Shown: positions 18,669-28,083 of the stretch, piece by piece
Layout: each line of letters begins with the position of its first letter
Position numbering within the stretch: the stretch's first letter is position 1
Source of the DNA: an uncultured Porphyromonadaceae bacterium
Lineage (GTDB): Bacteria; Bacteroidota; Bacteroidia; Bacteroidales; Muribaculaceae
Direction: 5' to 3'
Assembly: GCA_947175265.1 (NCBI GenBank)
Contig: CAMWMD010000001.1
Location: 62,001 to 126,000 of the forward strand
DNA length: 64,000 nucleotides
Made by a program: the position numbers and the translations under genes
Notes under the pieces: model-generated
Told to the model about the DNA's origin: nothing
Database searches by the model: none
Seen by the model: only the letters and a program-made list of their open reading frames with translations

Positions 18669-19604
18669 TCAATATTCCCAGATTCTCTTTAGCCCGCTTT
18701 TAAGTTCGTCATTGGAGGGGGTATAAAGGGATTTCAGGAGTTTGTGGATTTTTTCATTTGTGCTGAGACGGGTGGGGACGAGGGGAAGACGGAGTTCATT
18801 CTCGATAAGCCCCAGAGCATTCAGAGTGCATTTCACCCCTGCAGGGTTACCGTCAACGAAAAGCAAGTTGAAGAGTTCGTTGAATTCCCAGTGAATAGGA
18901 AGAGCCTCTTGGAATTTGCCTTCGAGACAAAGCCTGACCATTTTACCGAACTGCATGGGGAATGCGTTTCCGATTACTGAAATCACGCCCACCGCACCCA
19001 GAGTCATCAGGGGATATGTTATACTGTCGTCGCCGGAGATTACTTCGAATCTGGCCGGCTTATTTTTGATAATTTCCTCAATCTGTGCAAAATTACCCGA
19101 TGCTTCCTTGACTCCAATTATGTTCTCGCAGTCACGTGCCAGAGAAAGGGTAGTCGCGGCAGTCATGTTGACACCTGTTCTGCCGGGTACATTATAAAGA
19201 ATCACAGGGAGAGGGGATGCTTCGGCTATAGCCTTGTAATGTTGGTAAATACCTTCCTGAGAAGGTTTGTTGTAATAAGGCACAACCGAAAGTATCGCAT
19301 CAAAACCGGTGAAATCTGAATTGAGAAGTTCGTTTACGACGGCCTGAGTATTGTTGCCGCCGACTCCGAGAACAAGTGGGACACGCCCATTATTGACCTT
19401 GATAATTTCTTTCTTAATAAGTTCCTTCTCCTCAGGGAACAATGCGGGAGTTTCACCGGTGGTGCCGAGTACAACAATGTAATCGCCTTTACCGGTCACC
19501 ACATACTCCACCATAGAGCGAAGAGCCTCAAAATCTACAGTTTTATCACTTTTAAAGGGAGTGACAAGAGCCACCCCAAGACCTTTTAATTGAAAATCAG
19601 CCAT
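18669..19604 (-). CDS. dapA: 4-hydroxy-tetrahydrodipicolinate synthase
   Basis: Condenses pyruvate with aspartate semialdehyde in the lysine/meso-diaminopimelate pathway that feeds cell-wall synthesis. From the ATG at 19604 it is 311 residues, opening MADFQLKGLGVALVTPF. The GTTGETP motif, the catalytic tyrosine in ILYNVPGRTG and the Schiff-base lysine in GVKEASGNF are all present. The start eight codons upstream is less likely because a perfect -7 box at 19626-19633 predicts a transcript beginning near 19619. It leads the minus-strand run into dnaG. Confidence 0.96.
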   Translation of the reverse strand: MADFQLKGLGVALVTPFKSDKTVDFEALRSMVEYVVTGKGDYIVVLGTTGETPALFPEEKELIKKEIIKVNNGRVPLVLGVGGNNTQAVVNELLNSDFTGFDAILSVVPYYNKPSQEGIYQHYKAIAEASPLPVILYNVPGRTGVNMTAATTLSLARDCENIIGVKEASGNFAQIEEIIKNKPARFEVISGDDSITYPLMTLGAVGVISVIGNAFPMQFGKMVRLCLEGKFQEALPIHWEFNELFNLLFVDGNPAGVKCTLNALGLIENELRLPLVPTRLSTNEKIHKLLKSLYTPSNDELKSGLKRIWEY

Positions 19605-19625
19605 AACTTGGTTCATTTGTTGATG

Positions 19626-19633
19626 CAAAGTTA
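19626..19633 (-). promoter_or_regulatory. Putative -7 box of the dapA-dnaG operon
   Basis: On the minus strand TAACTTTG followed by C matches TAnnTTTG. It implies a leader of only about 15 bases. No clear TTTG lies at -33. Confidence 0.55.
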
Positions 19634-19645
19634 ATAAAAAAACAG

Positions 19646-19653
19646 TATATTTG
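19646..19653 (+). promoter_or_regulatory. Putative -7 box of the DUF389 gene
   Basis: TATATTTG followed by C matches TAnnTTTG, 20 bases before the DUF389 start, so the leader is very short. It is divergent from, and 12 bases away from, the dapA box. Confidence 0.55.
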
Positions 19654-19672
19654 CGGAAAACTTTTAACGAAC

Positions 19673-21088
19673 ATGATGAAAAAAGAAAATATTACTGCCA
19701 GTTTGAAAAGATTTTGGCAAGAACTTTTGTCATATTTCAATGTAGCGGAAGATCTCGAGCCTCAAAATGATGCGGAGATGGCGATAAGATCGGGCGTAAG
19801 TTTCAAAGGGAGTCAACTTCTGGTGTTGATATTCGCAATTTTCATAGCGTCGTTGGGACTGAATACGAATAGCATACCTGTCATAATAGGCGCGATGCTA
19901 ATATCTCCCCTTATGGGTCCGATCATCGGCATGGGATTGGCTGTAGGAATTGAAGATTACGAGTTATTGAGGCGAAGTTTCAAAAATATAGGGATGGCAA
20001 TAATCGGCTCATTGGCTGCCTCGGCTCTCTATTTTTTGGTCTCACCCCAATACGAGGGCTCGAGTCAACTTCTCGCGCGTACCTCGCCATCGATTTATGA
20101 TGTTTTTGTTGCCTTATTTGGCGGAGCAGCCGGAATCGTCAGCATAGCTTGCCGAAACAAGGGACAGGTGATGCCTGGTGTCGCCATAGCCACGTCGCTC
20201 ATGCCTCCCTTATGCACGGCAGGGTATGGATTGGCCACAGGGCAGAGCCATTTCTTTTTCGGAGCGCTGTATCTTTTTTTCACCAATATGATATTTATCC
20301 TTTTTGCTACCTTAATAGGGGTAAAGTTGATGGGATATAAAAAGGTTGTCTATCAAAGCACAAAGCGCAACAAGCGAGTGCAGATGATGGTGTATTCCGT
20401 AGTAGGCCTTACAGTTGCCGTAAGTTGCTTCCTCACATACCAAATGATAAGGAAAAATGTATTCATGGCTGAGGCGAGTGAATTCGTGAAAAATGAGATG
20501 GTGTTCCCGAATACCCAGGTCCTAAATCATGAGGAATATATCTCACATGGTAAAAGGTATATCGAGGTGACACTGATAGGACAGGCTCTTCCGAAGGATT
20601 CCCTTCAACTTGCCATGCTCAACAAACTTGACAGTCTTGGCCTGGGGGGAACCGTTCTTAACATAAAGCAAGGTTTCTCATTGGAGACCGCTAAGGGGGA
20701 TGACGACAGGGATTTCCAACAGTTCTATAGTGTCATGCAACAGGAGATAGCAAAACGGCAGGAACTCATTGATTCACTTAGAGGAGTGGTAGGGCTCTAT
20801 CAGTCTTTTAATTCCGAAGGTGTGGAACTTGCGCCGGAGGTGAAAGCCCTTTTCCCTTCAATCAGTGACTTCGCATTATCGCGAATGATTGCAAACTCCA
20901 CGAGTTCAGGTGCGCTTGACACTCTCAACATGGTTTTCGTAAACTCACCCGGAGGACTGGATACGAAAGATAGAGAGAGACTCGTCAACTACCTGCGGGT
21001 ACGGTTGAAGGAGCGGGAAGTATATCTGACATTAAATCCTCCCGGTTTCCCATGGCCAAGGGAAAAGCGGAACTCAGCAAAGAAATAG
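19673..21088 (+). CDS. DUF389 family membrane protein
   Basis: A 471-residue protein. A cytosolic N-terminus is followed by a DUF389 membrane block with about six helices (roughly 45-265), including LISPLMGPIIGMGLAVGIEDYELLRRSFKN, which I recognise as the family's core. The C-terminal 200 residues are extracytoplasmic or cytosolic, with an amphipathic helical region (FYSVMQQEIAKRQELIDSLRGVV). DUF389 proteins have no settled function. The gene is divergent from dapA and uses its own -7 box. Confidence 0.85.
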   Translation: MMKKENITASLKRFWQELLSYFNVAEDLEPQNDAEMAIRSGVSFKGSQLLVLIFAIFIASLGLNTNSIPVIIGAMLISPLMGPIIGMGLAVGIEDYELLRRSFKNIGMAIIGSLAASALYFLVSPQYEGSSQLLARTSPSIYDVFVALFGGAAGIVSIACRNKGQVMPGVAIATSLMPPLCTAGYGLATGQSHFFFGALYLFFTNMIFILFATLIGVKLMGYKKVVYQSTKRNKRVQMMVYSVVGLTVAVSCFLTYQMIRKNVFMAEASEFVKNEMVFPNTQVLNHEEYISHGKRYIEVTLIGQALPKDSLQLAMLNKLDSLGLGGTVLNIKQGFSLETAKGDDDRDFQQFYSVMQQEIAKRQELIDSLRGVVGLYQSFNSEGVELAPEVKALFPSISDFALSRMIANSTSSGALDTLNMVFVNSPGGLDTKDRERLVNYLRVRLKEREVYLTLNPPGFPWPREKRNSAKK

Positions 21089-21126
21089 ACCGAGAGGATA
21101 ACCATGGCATAGATGCTTCTGAAAAA

Positions 21127-21158
21127 TTTGTTTATTTCCTGCACAATAGTTAATTTTG
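21127..21158 (+). promoter_or_regulatory. Promoter of the ddl-ileS-lspA operon
   Basis: TTTG at 21127-21130, a 20-base spacer, then TAATTTTG at 21151-21158: a full match to the Bacteroidetes sigma consensus, 66 bases before the ddl ATG. Confidence 0.75.
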
Positions 21159-21224
21159 CAAATTGAATAAAACAAAGGAGATTGAAATAATAACCTCCAT
21201 AAATTAAATGGTTTTCCATCAGAT

Positions 21225-22424
21225 ATGAAGACTAACGTAGCGGTGTTCTTCGGCGGACGGTCGGTAGAACATGAGATCTCTGTCATTTCAGCCCTCCAGG
21301 CAATCAATGCCTTTGACAAGGAGAAATATAATATTGTCCCGGTGTACATTTCCAAGCAAGGGAGATGGTACACGGGGCCGCAACTTCTCGATATCCGAAA
21401 TTACAAGGATATGAAAGGGCTTGTGGAGAAGTCGGAAGAGGTGTTCATGCGCCCTGAATACGGTGATTACAATCTTTACCGTGCAAATGCAGGAGGAGGA
21501 TTTTTTTCAAAAAAGAATCCCGTAGTAGCCGAACTCCATGTAGCCATACCGGTGCTCCACGGTTCTCATGGTGAAGACGGCATGTTTGAGGGATTGCTCG
21601 AGACCATAGGGATACCGTTTGCAGGATGCGACACCCTCTCAAGTGCGAACGGTATGGACAAGATCACCATGAAGATGATTCTCCGGTCGGAGGATATACC
21701 CGTTGTGGATTATGTCTGGTTCACCGATAAGGAATGGATTTCCGACAGAGATTCCATTATTAAGAAAATAGAGGACAAACTCGGATATCCGGTAATAGTG
21801 AAACCTGCTAATTTAGGTTCAAGCGTAGGGATAGGTAAAGCGTCGGATAGAGAAAGCCTCATTGCGAAAGTCGATGATGCTGCGAAGTTCTCCCAGCGTC
21901 TTATCGTTGAGGACATGGTAGAGGATATGATGGAGATCAACTGTTCGGTGCTCGGAGATTGCGACGACCATCAGAGCAGCGTTTGCGAGGAGCCCATTTC
22001 CAAGGGAGACTTCCTTTCATACGAAGAAAAATATGGAGGAGGTGCGAAAGCGGGAATGCAGGCGAGCGAGAAGCGTATCCCCGCAGACATACCTGAAGAG
22101 ATGAGCAGGGAGATCCAAAGGCTTGCGGGAGAGACATTCAGGGTGCTTTCATGCCATGGAGTCAGCAGGATTGACGTCATGGTCGACAAGAAAAGCGACC
22201 GTATATACGTCAATGAGATTAACACAATCCCCGGCTCACTGTCATTCTACCTTTGGGAAGAGAGCGGAATATCCTTCACCCAACTTATGGATAAACTTGT
22301 GGAACTCGCTCTCCGCAGGAAAAGGGAGACAGACCGAAAGACGTTTACGTATGATGCCAATATCTTTGCAATGGGTGGCGGGACAAAAGGTGGCGTCAAA
22401 GGAAAACTATCATCAAGAAAATAA
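21225..22424 (+). CDS. ddl: D-alanine--D-alanine ligase
   Basis: ATP-grasp ligase making the D-Ala-D-Ala dipeptide for peptidoglycan. The N-terminus carries GGRSVEHEISVISALQA, the centre the ATP-binding KPANLGSSVGIGKA, and the C-terminal part the metal and substrate motif VNEINTIPGSLS. The insertions make it a long-form ligase. At 399 residues it also has a glycine-rich basic tail (MGGGTKGGVKGKLSSRK) beyond the domain, of unknown purpose. It begins the run ddl-ileS-lspA-DUF4296, with 23 bases to ileS. Confidence 0.95.
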   Translation: MKTNVAVFFGGRSVEHEISVISALQAINAFDKEKYNIVPVYISKQGRWYTGPQLLDIRNYKDMKGLVEKSEEVFMRPEYGDYNLYRANAGGGFFSKKNPVVAELHVAIPVLHGSHGEDGMFEGLLETIGIPFAGCDTLSSANGMDKITMKMILRSEDIPVVDYVWFTDKEWISDRDSIIKKIEDKLGYPVIVKPANLGSSVGIGKASDRESLIAKVDDAAKFSQRLIVEDMVEDMMEINCSVLGDCDDHQSSVCEEPISKGDFLSYEEKYGGGAKAGMQASEKRIPADIPEEMSREIQRLAGETFRVLSCHGVSRIDVMVDKKSDRIYVNEINTIPGSLSFYLWEESGISFTQLMDKLVELALRRKRETDRKTFTYDANIFAMGGGTKGGVKGKLSSRK

Positions 22425-22447
22425 CAGGAAACCCGTTTACTGGAAAA

Positions 22448-25400
22448 ATGAGCAAGAAATTTAAGGAATATACCAAACAACTCAGCCTCTCTGACGTAAA
22501 TAAGGAGATGCTGCAAATATGGGATGACCATTCGCTGTTCGAGATGTCGATGAAAGAGCGGGAAGGCTCACCCACGTTCGTATTCTATGAGGGACCACCG
22601 TCAGCAAACGGAATGCCCGGCATCCATCATGTAATGGCAAGGACAATTAAGGATATTTTCTGCCGTTATAAGACAATGAAGGGTTTCCACGTGAAACGTA
22701 AAGCCGGCTGGGATACTCACGGACTTCCGGTGGAACTCGGTGTAGAAAAAAGTCTCGGTATCACGAAAGAAGATATCGGCACAAAAATCTCAGTTGACGA
22801 TTATAATGCCGCCTGCCGCAGGGAGGTAATGAAATATACAAAGGAATGGACGGATCTCACCCACAAGATGGGATATTGGGTGGATCTTGAGCATCCCTAC
22901 ATTACTTACGACAATAAATATATCGAGAGTGTCTGGTGGTTGTTGCGTCAGTTATACGACAAGGGTTACCTGTATAAGGGGTACACCATACAGCCTTATT
23001 CCCCGGCAGCGGGTACCGGTCTGAGCACGCACGAATTGAATCAGCCCGGGTGTTATAGGGATGTCAAGGATACCACGGCTACCGCTCTTTTCTCTGTGGT
23101 TGATCCTAAAGAGGAGATGAAGGGATGGGGAAAACCGTATTTCATGGCTTGGACCACCACTCCGTGGACACTTCCTTCCAACACAGCGCTGTGTGTGGGG
23201 CCTTCATTTGATTACGTGGCTGTCAGGACCTATAATCCATATACCGGCGAGAAGATTACTGTAGTTCTAGCGGAGGTTTTGGTCGGATCATATTTCAAGA
23301 AAGAGGGTGCTGAGAAACCTCTTGACCAATATGAGGCTGGCGATAAGGTTATCCCATACGAAGTGGTAGGAAAATGGAAAGGCTCAGAACTGGTGGGTAT
23401 GCGATATTCACAACTGATGCCCTGGGTTAAGCCCGTTGAGAAAGTAGATGACAATTCAGCCGAATTCATAAAGAAATTTGCAGAAGCACACCCTGAGAAT
23501 GTCTTCACATACGGTAACGACAAGTTTGTGGAAATCGCAGAAGAGGCGTTCCGTGTGATTCCGGGTGACTATGTCACGACTGACGACGGTACAGGTATTG
23601 TCCATATAGCTCCGACCTTCGGTGCGGATGATGCCAAGGTCGCGAAGGCTGCAGGAATTCCTGCACTCTTCATGATAAACCTGAAAGGGGAGACACGTCC
23701 CATGGTGGATTTTACCGGGAAATATTATCCTGTGGATGAATTGGCACCTATTTTTGTAGAAAAATGTGTCAACCTTGAGGAATACAGACGCCATGCTGGT
23801 GATTTCGTAAAAAATGCCTATGATCCGAAGTTTACCGTTGACGGCAAGTATGATGAGAAGGCAGCCTCTCAGGCGGAGGATCTCAATATCGTGCTTTGCA
23901 TGGAGATGAAGCGGAATGGCGAGGCTTTCAAGATAGAGAAGCACGTGCATAACTATCCTCACTGCTGGCGCACGGATAAACCGGTGCTTTATTACCCTCT
24001 TGACAGTTGGTTCATACGTTCTACAGCGGTACGTGAACGCCTGATGGAACTCAACGGCGGAATCAAATGGAAACCGGCCTCTACAGGAACCGGACGTTTC
24101 GGAAAATGGCTTGAAAATCTTCAGGACTGGAATCTATCACGAAGCCGTTATTGGGGAACCCCGCTTCCCGTATGGAGATCTGAAGATGGAAAAGAGGAGG
24201 TGTGCATAGGCAGTTATCAGGAATTGTACGACCGTATTGAGGATGCAGTCGCTGCCGGCGTAATGAAATCAAACCCGTTGAAAGATAAGGGTTTCGTAGC
24301 TGGAGATTTCTCTCAGGAGAATTATGACAGAATTGATATCCATAGACCGTATGTAGACGATATCATCCTTGTATCTGAGACTGGGAAACCTATGAGGAGG
24401 GAACTTGACCTCATAGACGTCTGGTTTGATTCAGGCTCTATGCCCTACGCTCAGATTCATTATCCTTTCGAAAACAAGGAACTTCTCGATAATAAGGAGG
24501 TCTATCCTGCCGACTTTATAGCAGAAGGAGTAGACCAGACGAGAGGATGGTTCTTCACCCTACATGCTATCGCCGGGATGGTATTTGATACTGTAGCCTA
24601 CAAGGCCGTGATTTCAAATGGTCTTGTACTTGACAAGAATGGAAACAAGATGTCGAAACGTCTTGGAAATGCAATAGATCCGTTCAATAATATAGAACGT
24701 TTCGGTAGTGATCCCGTGCGTTGGTATATGATATCAAATTCGGCACCCTGGGACAATCTTAAATATGACGAGACGGGAGTTGGTGAGGTAAGCCGTAAAC
24801 TTTTCTCCACACTCTACAATACTTATAAGTTCTTTGCCCTCTATGCAAATGTAGACGGCTTTACAGGGTCAGAGAGCCAGGTTCCGTCAGAGAAACGTCC
24901 TGAAATAGACAGGTGGATACTGTCACTCCTCAATTCACTCGTCAAAGAGGTGACAGAGGCTCTTGATGATTATGAGCCTACGAAGGCAGCCAGGGCAATA
25001 GATGATTTTGTGAATGATAATCTCAGCAACTGGTATGTGCGTCTGAACCGTCGTAGATTCTGGGCCGGAGAGATGAACGAGGATAAGTTGTCAGCCTATC
25101 AGACACTTTATACTTGCCTCAAGACAGTAGCACTTCTTATCGCTCCATTCGCACCTTTCTATTCTGACAGATTATATACTGACTTGGTGGAGCCTTCAAT
25201 GGAGGGGAATGGTTATGCCTCTGTGCACACATCGGATTTCCCTGTGTTTGATCCCGCCTTGATAGATGCAGATCTTGAGGAGCGTATGCGATTGGCTCAG
25301 ATTATCACATCAAATGTTCTCGCATTGAGGCGCAAGGTAAATCTCAAGGTACGTCAACCGCTTCAGACTCTGCTTATCCCCGTTTCAGGCGAACATCAGC

Positions 25401-26020
25401 GTCATGCTGTCGAAGCGCTTGAGGAGTTGATCCGTGCCGAGGTAAACATCAAGGATCTGAAGATAGTCGACAACGAGGAGAGTGGACTTGTGAAAAAAGT
25501 GAAGGCTGATTTCAAGAAACTTGGTCCTAAATTCGGTAAGATTATGAAGCAACTCGGAAAAGCCATAACCGAATTGGATCAGAAGCAGATTGCTATTCTT
25601 GAGAAGGAAGGCAGTTTCAAATTCACAGAGTTGCCCGGAGAGCCTGTGATCACACTTGAAGATGTGGAGGTGATACCGGAGGATGTCCCCGGTTGGCTTG
25701 TAGCGAACGACGGCAATGTCACGGTTGCTCTTGACGTAACGGTCACACCGGAATTGAAAAACGAAGGTATGGCACGGGAACTCATAAACCGAATTCAGAA
25801 CATAAGGAAAGGGAATGATTTTGAGATTACCGATAAAGTGGCTGTAGAACTTTCCGATATTCCTGAGATTCGCGAGGCGGTTGAGGCTTTCGGCGACTAT
25901 ATTTCATCGCAGGTGTTGGCTGAGGAAATCAAACTTGTTGAAGGTCCGGACGGTGAAGGAGTTTCTGAACTCGATATAGATGGTCTGAAGGCCTTTGCCA
26001 AAGTTAGTAAGAAGTTATAA
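22448..26020 (+). CDS. ileS: Isoleucyl-tRNA synthetase
   Basis: Class Ia synthetase of 1190 residues. The HIGH-type motif appears in PPSANGMPGIHH near 50-61, the CP1 editing domain between about 190 and 460 (TTTPWTLPSN, GTGIVHIAPTFGADD), and KMSKR in NKMSKRLGN near 735. The C-terminal anticodon and DUF5915-like region lacks a zinc finger, as in the eukaryote-like ileS2 type common in Bacteroidetes. It is followed, in the same frame and after a single TAA, by lspA. Confidence 0.96.
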   Translation: MSKKFKEYTKQLSLSDVNKEMLQIWDDHSLFEMSMKEREGSPTFVFYEGPPSANGMPGIHHVMARTIKDIFCRYKTMKGFHVKRKAGWDTHGLPVELGVEKSLGITKEDIGTKISVDDYNAACRREVMKYTKEWTDLTHKMGYWVDLEHPYITYDNKYIESVWWLLRQLYDKGYLYKGYTIQPYSPAAGTGLSTHELNQPGCYRDVKDTTATALFSVVDPKEEMKGWGKPYFMAWTTTPWTLPSNTALCVGPSFDYVAVRTYNPYTGEKITVVLAEVLVGSYFKKEGAEKPLDQYEAGDKVIPYEVVGKWKGSELVGMRYSQLMPWVKPVEKVDDNSAEFIKKFAEAHPENVFTYGNDKFVEIAEEAFRVIPGDYVTTDDGTGIVHIAPTFGADDAKVAKAAGIPALFMINLKGETRPMVDFTGKYYPVDELAPIFVEKCVNLEEYRRHAGDFVKNAYDPKFTVDGKYDEKAASQAEDLNIVLCMEMKRNGEAFKIEKHVHNYPHCWRTDKPVLYYPLDSWFIRSTAVRERLMELNGGIKWKPASTGTGRFGKWLENLQDWNLSRSRYWGTPLPVWRSEDGKEEVCIGSYQELYDRIEDAVAAGVMKSNPLKDKGFVAGDFSQENYDRIDIHRPYVDDIILVSETGKPMRRELDLIDVWFDSGSMPYAQIHYPFENKELLDNKEVYPADFIAEGVDQTRGWFFTLHAIAGMVFDTVAYKAVISNGLVLDKNGNKMSKRLGNAIDPFNNIERFGSDPVRWYMISNSAPWDNLKYDETGVGEVSRKLFSTLYNTYKFFALYANVDGFTGSESQVPSEKRPEIDRWILSLLNSLVKEVTEALDDYEPTKAARAIDDFVNDNLSNWYVRLNRRRFWAGEMNEDKLSAYQTLYTCLKTVALLIAPFAPFYSDRLYTDLVEPSMEGNGYASVHTSDFPVFDPALIDADLEERMRLAQIITSNVLALRRKVNLKVRQPLQTLLIPVSGEHQRHAVEALEELIRAEVNIKDLKIVDNEESGLVKKVKADFKKLGPKFGKIMKQLGKAITELDQKQIAILEKEGSFKFTELPGEPVITLEDVEVIPEDVPGWLVANDGNVTVALDVTVTPELKNEGMARELINRIQNIRKGNDFEITDKVAVELSDIPEIREAVEAFGDYISSQVLAEEIKLVEGPDGEGVSELDIDGLKAFAKVSKKL

Positions 26021-26038
26021 CATTTAAAGGAACTTACT

Positions 26039-26734
26039 TTGGTTAGCAATGATAAAAATGTGGCGACGGCGACCTCCGGAAAGGATGTCGCCGCCACCCG
26101 TATCTGGATAGTGGTAGCCATAAGTGTTTTTGTAGTCCTCATTGACCAGATAATGAAAATTTGGGTTAAAACCAGTTTTTATATGGGTGAGGATCTGCCT
26201 ATCACAAGTTGGTGGCACCTTAAATTCATAGAGAACAACGGTATGGCATTTGGCCTGGAATTGTGGAACAAGATTGTTCTTACGGTAGGACGCATTGCCG
26301 CTGTGGCTCTCTTTATATGGTTTGTTGCAAAAATAAGGAAGGCGGAGGGGATACGCACAGGTTTCTTTATTGCGGTCGCGCTGATTATAGCAGGGGCGGC
26401 CGGCAATATTTTTGACTGTGTGTTTTACGGAAAATTATTCAGTAATCCGATGCCCCCCGGAGTTGCAGTCGCTTTCCCTTCTGAGGGCGGTTATGCCGGA
26501 TGGTTTGAAGGAAGAGTGGTTGATATGATGTATTTCCCACTGTTTTCATTCTACTGGCCGGACTGGGTACCGTTCGTTGGGGGACAATATTTTGAATTCT
26601 TCCAATACATCTTCAATATAGCGGATGCCTCGATCTGTATTGGAGTAGGTTTGCTACTATTTTTCTATTCAACGGATGCCTCCAAGGCATTCCAGTTGGT
26701 GGGAAAGCAAGATAAATCAAATGGTAACGGATAG
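26039..26734 (+). CDS. lspA: Lipoprotein signal peptidase (signal peptidase II)
   Basis: Inner-membrane aspartyl peptidase that removes signal peptides from prolipoproteins. Four helices are visible, with the catalytic aspartates in GAAGNIFDCVFYG and FNIADASI. There is no ATG before the first helix. The reading frame opens directly at the ileS stop, and the only codons that work are TTG at 26039 or a GTG seven codons later; TTG has an AAGGAA purine stretch about eight bases upstream. At 231 residues it is long because of a loop of about 50 residues between helices 3 and 4 (PPGVAVAFPSEGGYAGWFEGRVV). Several lipoprotein genes in the window are its natural clients. Confidence 0.93.
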   Translation: MVSNDKNVATATSGKDVAATRIWIVVAISVFVVLIDQIMKIWVKTSFYMGEDLPITSWWHLKFIENNGMAFGLELWNKIVLTVGRIAAVALFIWFVAKIRKAEGIRTGFFIAVALIIAGAAGNIFDCVFYGKLFSNPMPPGVAVAFPSEGGYAGWFEGRVVDMMYFPLFSFYWPDWVPFVGGQYFEFFQYIFNIADASICIGVGLLLFFYSTDASKAFQLVGKQDKSNGNG

Positions 26735-26741
26735 TCCGGTG

Positions 26742-27776
26742 ATGAGAAAGAGAGGAATTTTGACAATGGGATATACGGCATGTATATCCTGTTGCCTTTT
26801 ATTGTCATTCGTGGCATGTAAGCAACGGCCAAAGGAGATACTTGATGAAAAGGAGATGGTGAGCCTGATGGTTGATATGCAACTTGCAGAGGCATATTCC
26901 AACTCAAGAACCACCCATGAGGGGGAGGATGACAGATATTCTCTTGCCCGCTCCGTGATGGCGGCTCATGGCATCAGCCAGGAACAACTTGACACGACCT
27001 TAGGATGGTATGGCAAGAATCTTGATGAATATGTGGAATTGTTTGCGAAAGTAGATAAGGAGATTCTCAAGAGGAAAAAGCGTCTGATGAAGGATGAAGG
27101 TGTCACTATAAGTTCCGATGGCATGAATCTGTGGCCTTATTCGGCGAATGGTATTGTAACTCAATTATCACTGACAGACGGGTGGATTATCTCAGTGCCT
27201 GATCCGGAACTTGAAAAAGGCGACAGGATAATCTGGTCAATGCATCTGTCGGAACATAATGATTTGGTTGCTTCCCTTGGGGTAGAGTACACGGATGGTT
27301 CAGGAGAGACCACCAATATGAACAGGGGGAGGAATGACCATTTCGAAATCACCCTTCAGACTGACAGTGCCAAAAAGGTGAGCCGCCTTTACGGTTCAAT
27401 CAGGATTAAAGACCGTGGTTCATTACCCTTGTTTACGGACAGTATAAAACTTGAGAGGCTTCCGTTTGATAGTCTTGAGTATAATGCTTCAAGGAGTCAA
27501 AAACGCTATGCAAAGCCTGTAGCCATTATAAAAGAGTCGAAGAAAGAGTTGAAGGATTCCGTGAAGAACGGTGAGGAGAAAGCCCTCAATGTTGCTGAGA
27601 CCACAAATGATAAGGAAACAACACCGTCCGGCGAGTCAGAAGGAACGAACACCTCTACTTCCGGAAACAGTGGTAAAAGTCTGAAACTTGAGAAAAGGGG
27701 TAGGGAAGCGCTTCAACCTGTGACAGATAAGGGTGAGGTGAAGTTTGTGCCAAAAAAAGTAATGACCGGTGTGTAA
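26742..27776 (+). CDS. DUF4296 family lipoprotein
   Basis: A 344-residue lipoprotein from the ATG at 26742, seven bases after the lspA stop; ATGs at 26721 and 26766 are alternatives. The signal ends in LSFVAC, giving a lipidated cysteine near residue 23. The DUF4296 domain covers about 30-115 (ILDEKEMVSLMVDMQLAEAY ... WYGKNLDEY). A beta-rich part follows (about 130-250), then a Lys/Glu/Thr-rich tail. The family occurs next to lspA across Bacteroidales but has no known function. Confidence 0.85.
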   Translation: MRKRGILTMGYTACISCCLLLSFVACKQRPKEILDEKEMVSLMVDMQLAEAYSNSRTTHEGEDDRYSLARSVMAAHGISQEQLDTTLGWYGKNLDEYVELFAKVDKEILKRKKRLMKDEGVTISSDGMNLWPYSANGIVTQLSLTDGWIISVPDPELEKGDRIIWSMHLSEHNDLVASLGVEYTDGSGETTNMNRGRNDHFEITLQTDSAKKVSRLYGSIRIKDRGSLPLFTDSIKLERLPFDSLEYNASRSQKRYAKPVAIIKESKKELKDSVKNGEEKALNVAETTNDKETTPSGESEGTNTSTSGNSGKSLKLEKRGREALQPVTDKGEVKFVPKKVMTGV

Positions 27777-27795
27777 CTGTAGTAATTGTGATAAT

Positions 27796-28038
27796 ATGAA
27801 CCCGGTAGATAATGGCACGCGATACTATGCTCTTGTTAGGAAACTGGTAATCAAATCAAGTGAGGACACTGACGAATCTCATCTTCAATATGTGGAAGGC
27901 TGGGAAAGAGATGGAAAAATATATTTTCCAACCTTCTATCCATTTGATAGGGAGAGAGCCGAAATGATATACTTATCTAAACTCGTGCTACTGAAGATTT
28001 CGGAAGAGGAATACAGAATTTTAGAAATTAACGAATAA
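27796..28038 (+). CDS. Small orphan protein, 80 residues
   Basis: Starts at the ATG at 27796, 19 bases after the DUF4296 stop; an in-frame GTG at 27769 would overlap it. The protein (MNPVDNGTRYYALV ... YRILEINE) is soluble, mixed alpha/beta, with several aromatic residues and no signal or motif I recognise. It ends inside a perfect palindrome that also encodes the end of the convergent GntR gene, so both proteins end in Asn-Glu. Coding status is supported by position in the operon only. Confidence 0.6.
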   Translation: MNPVDNGTRYYALVRKLVIKSSEDTDESHLQYVEGWERDGKIYFPTFYPFDRERAEMIYLSKLVLLKISEEEYRILEINE

Positions 28039-28083
28039 ATAACGAGGAGAAACATTTCAATGTTTCTCCTCGTTATTTATTCG
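28032..28083. terminator. Bidirectional terminator overlapping two stop codons
   Basis: A perfect 25-bp inverted repeat (28032-28056 with 28059-28083) separated by two bases. Its inner part reads ACGAGGAGAAACATT. It contains the stop codon of the 80-residue orphan on the plus strand and of the GntR gene on the minus strand, and both strands end the stem in T-rich sequence. Confidence 0.85.
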
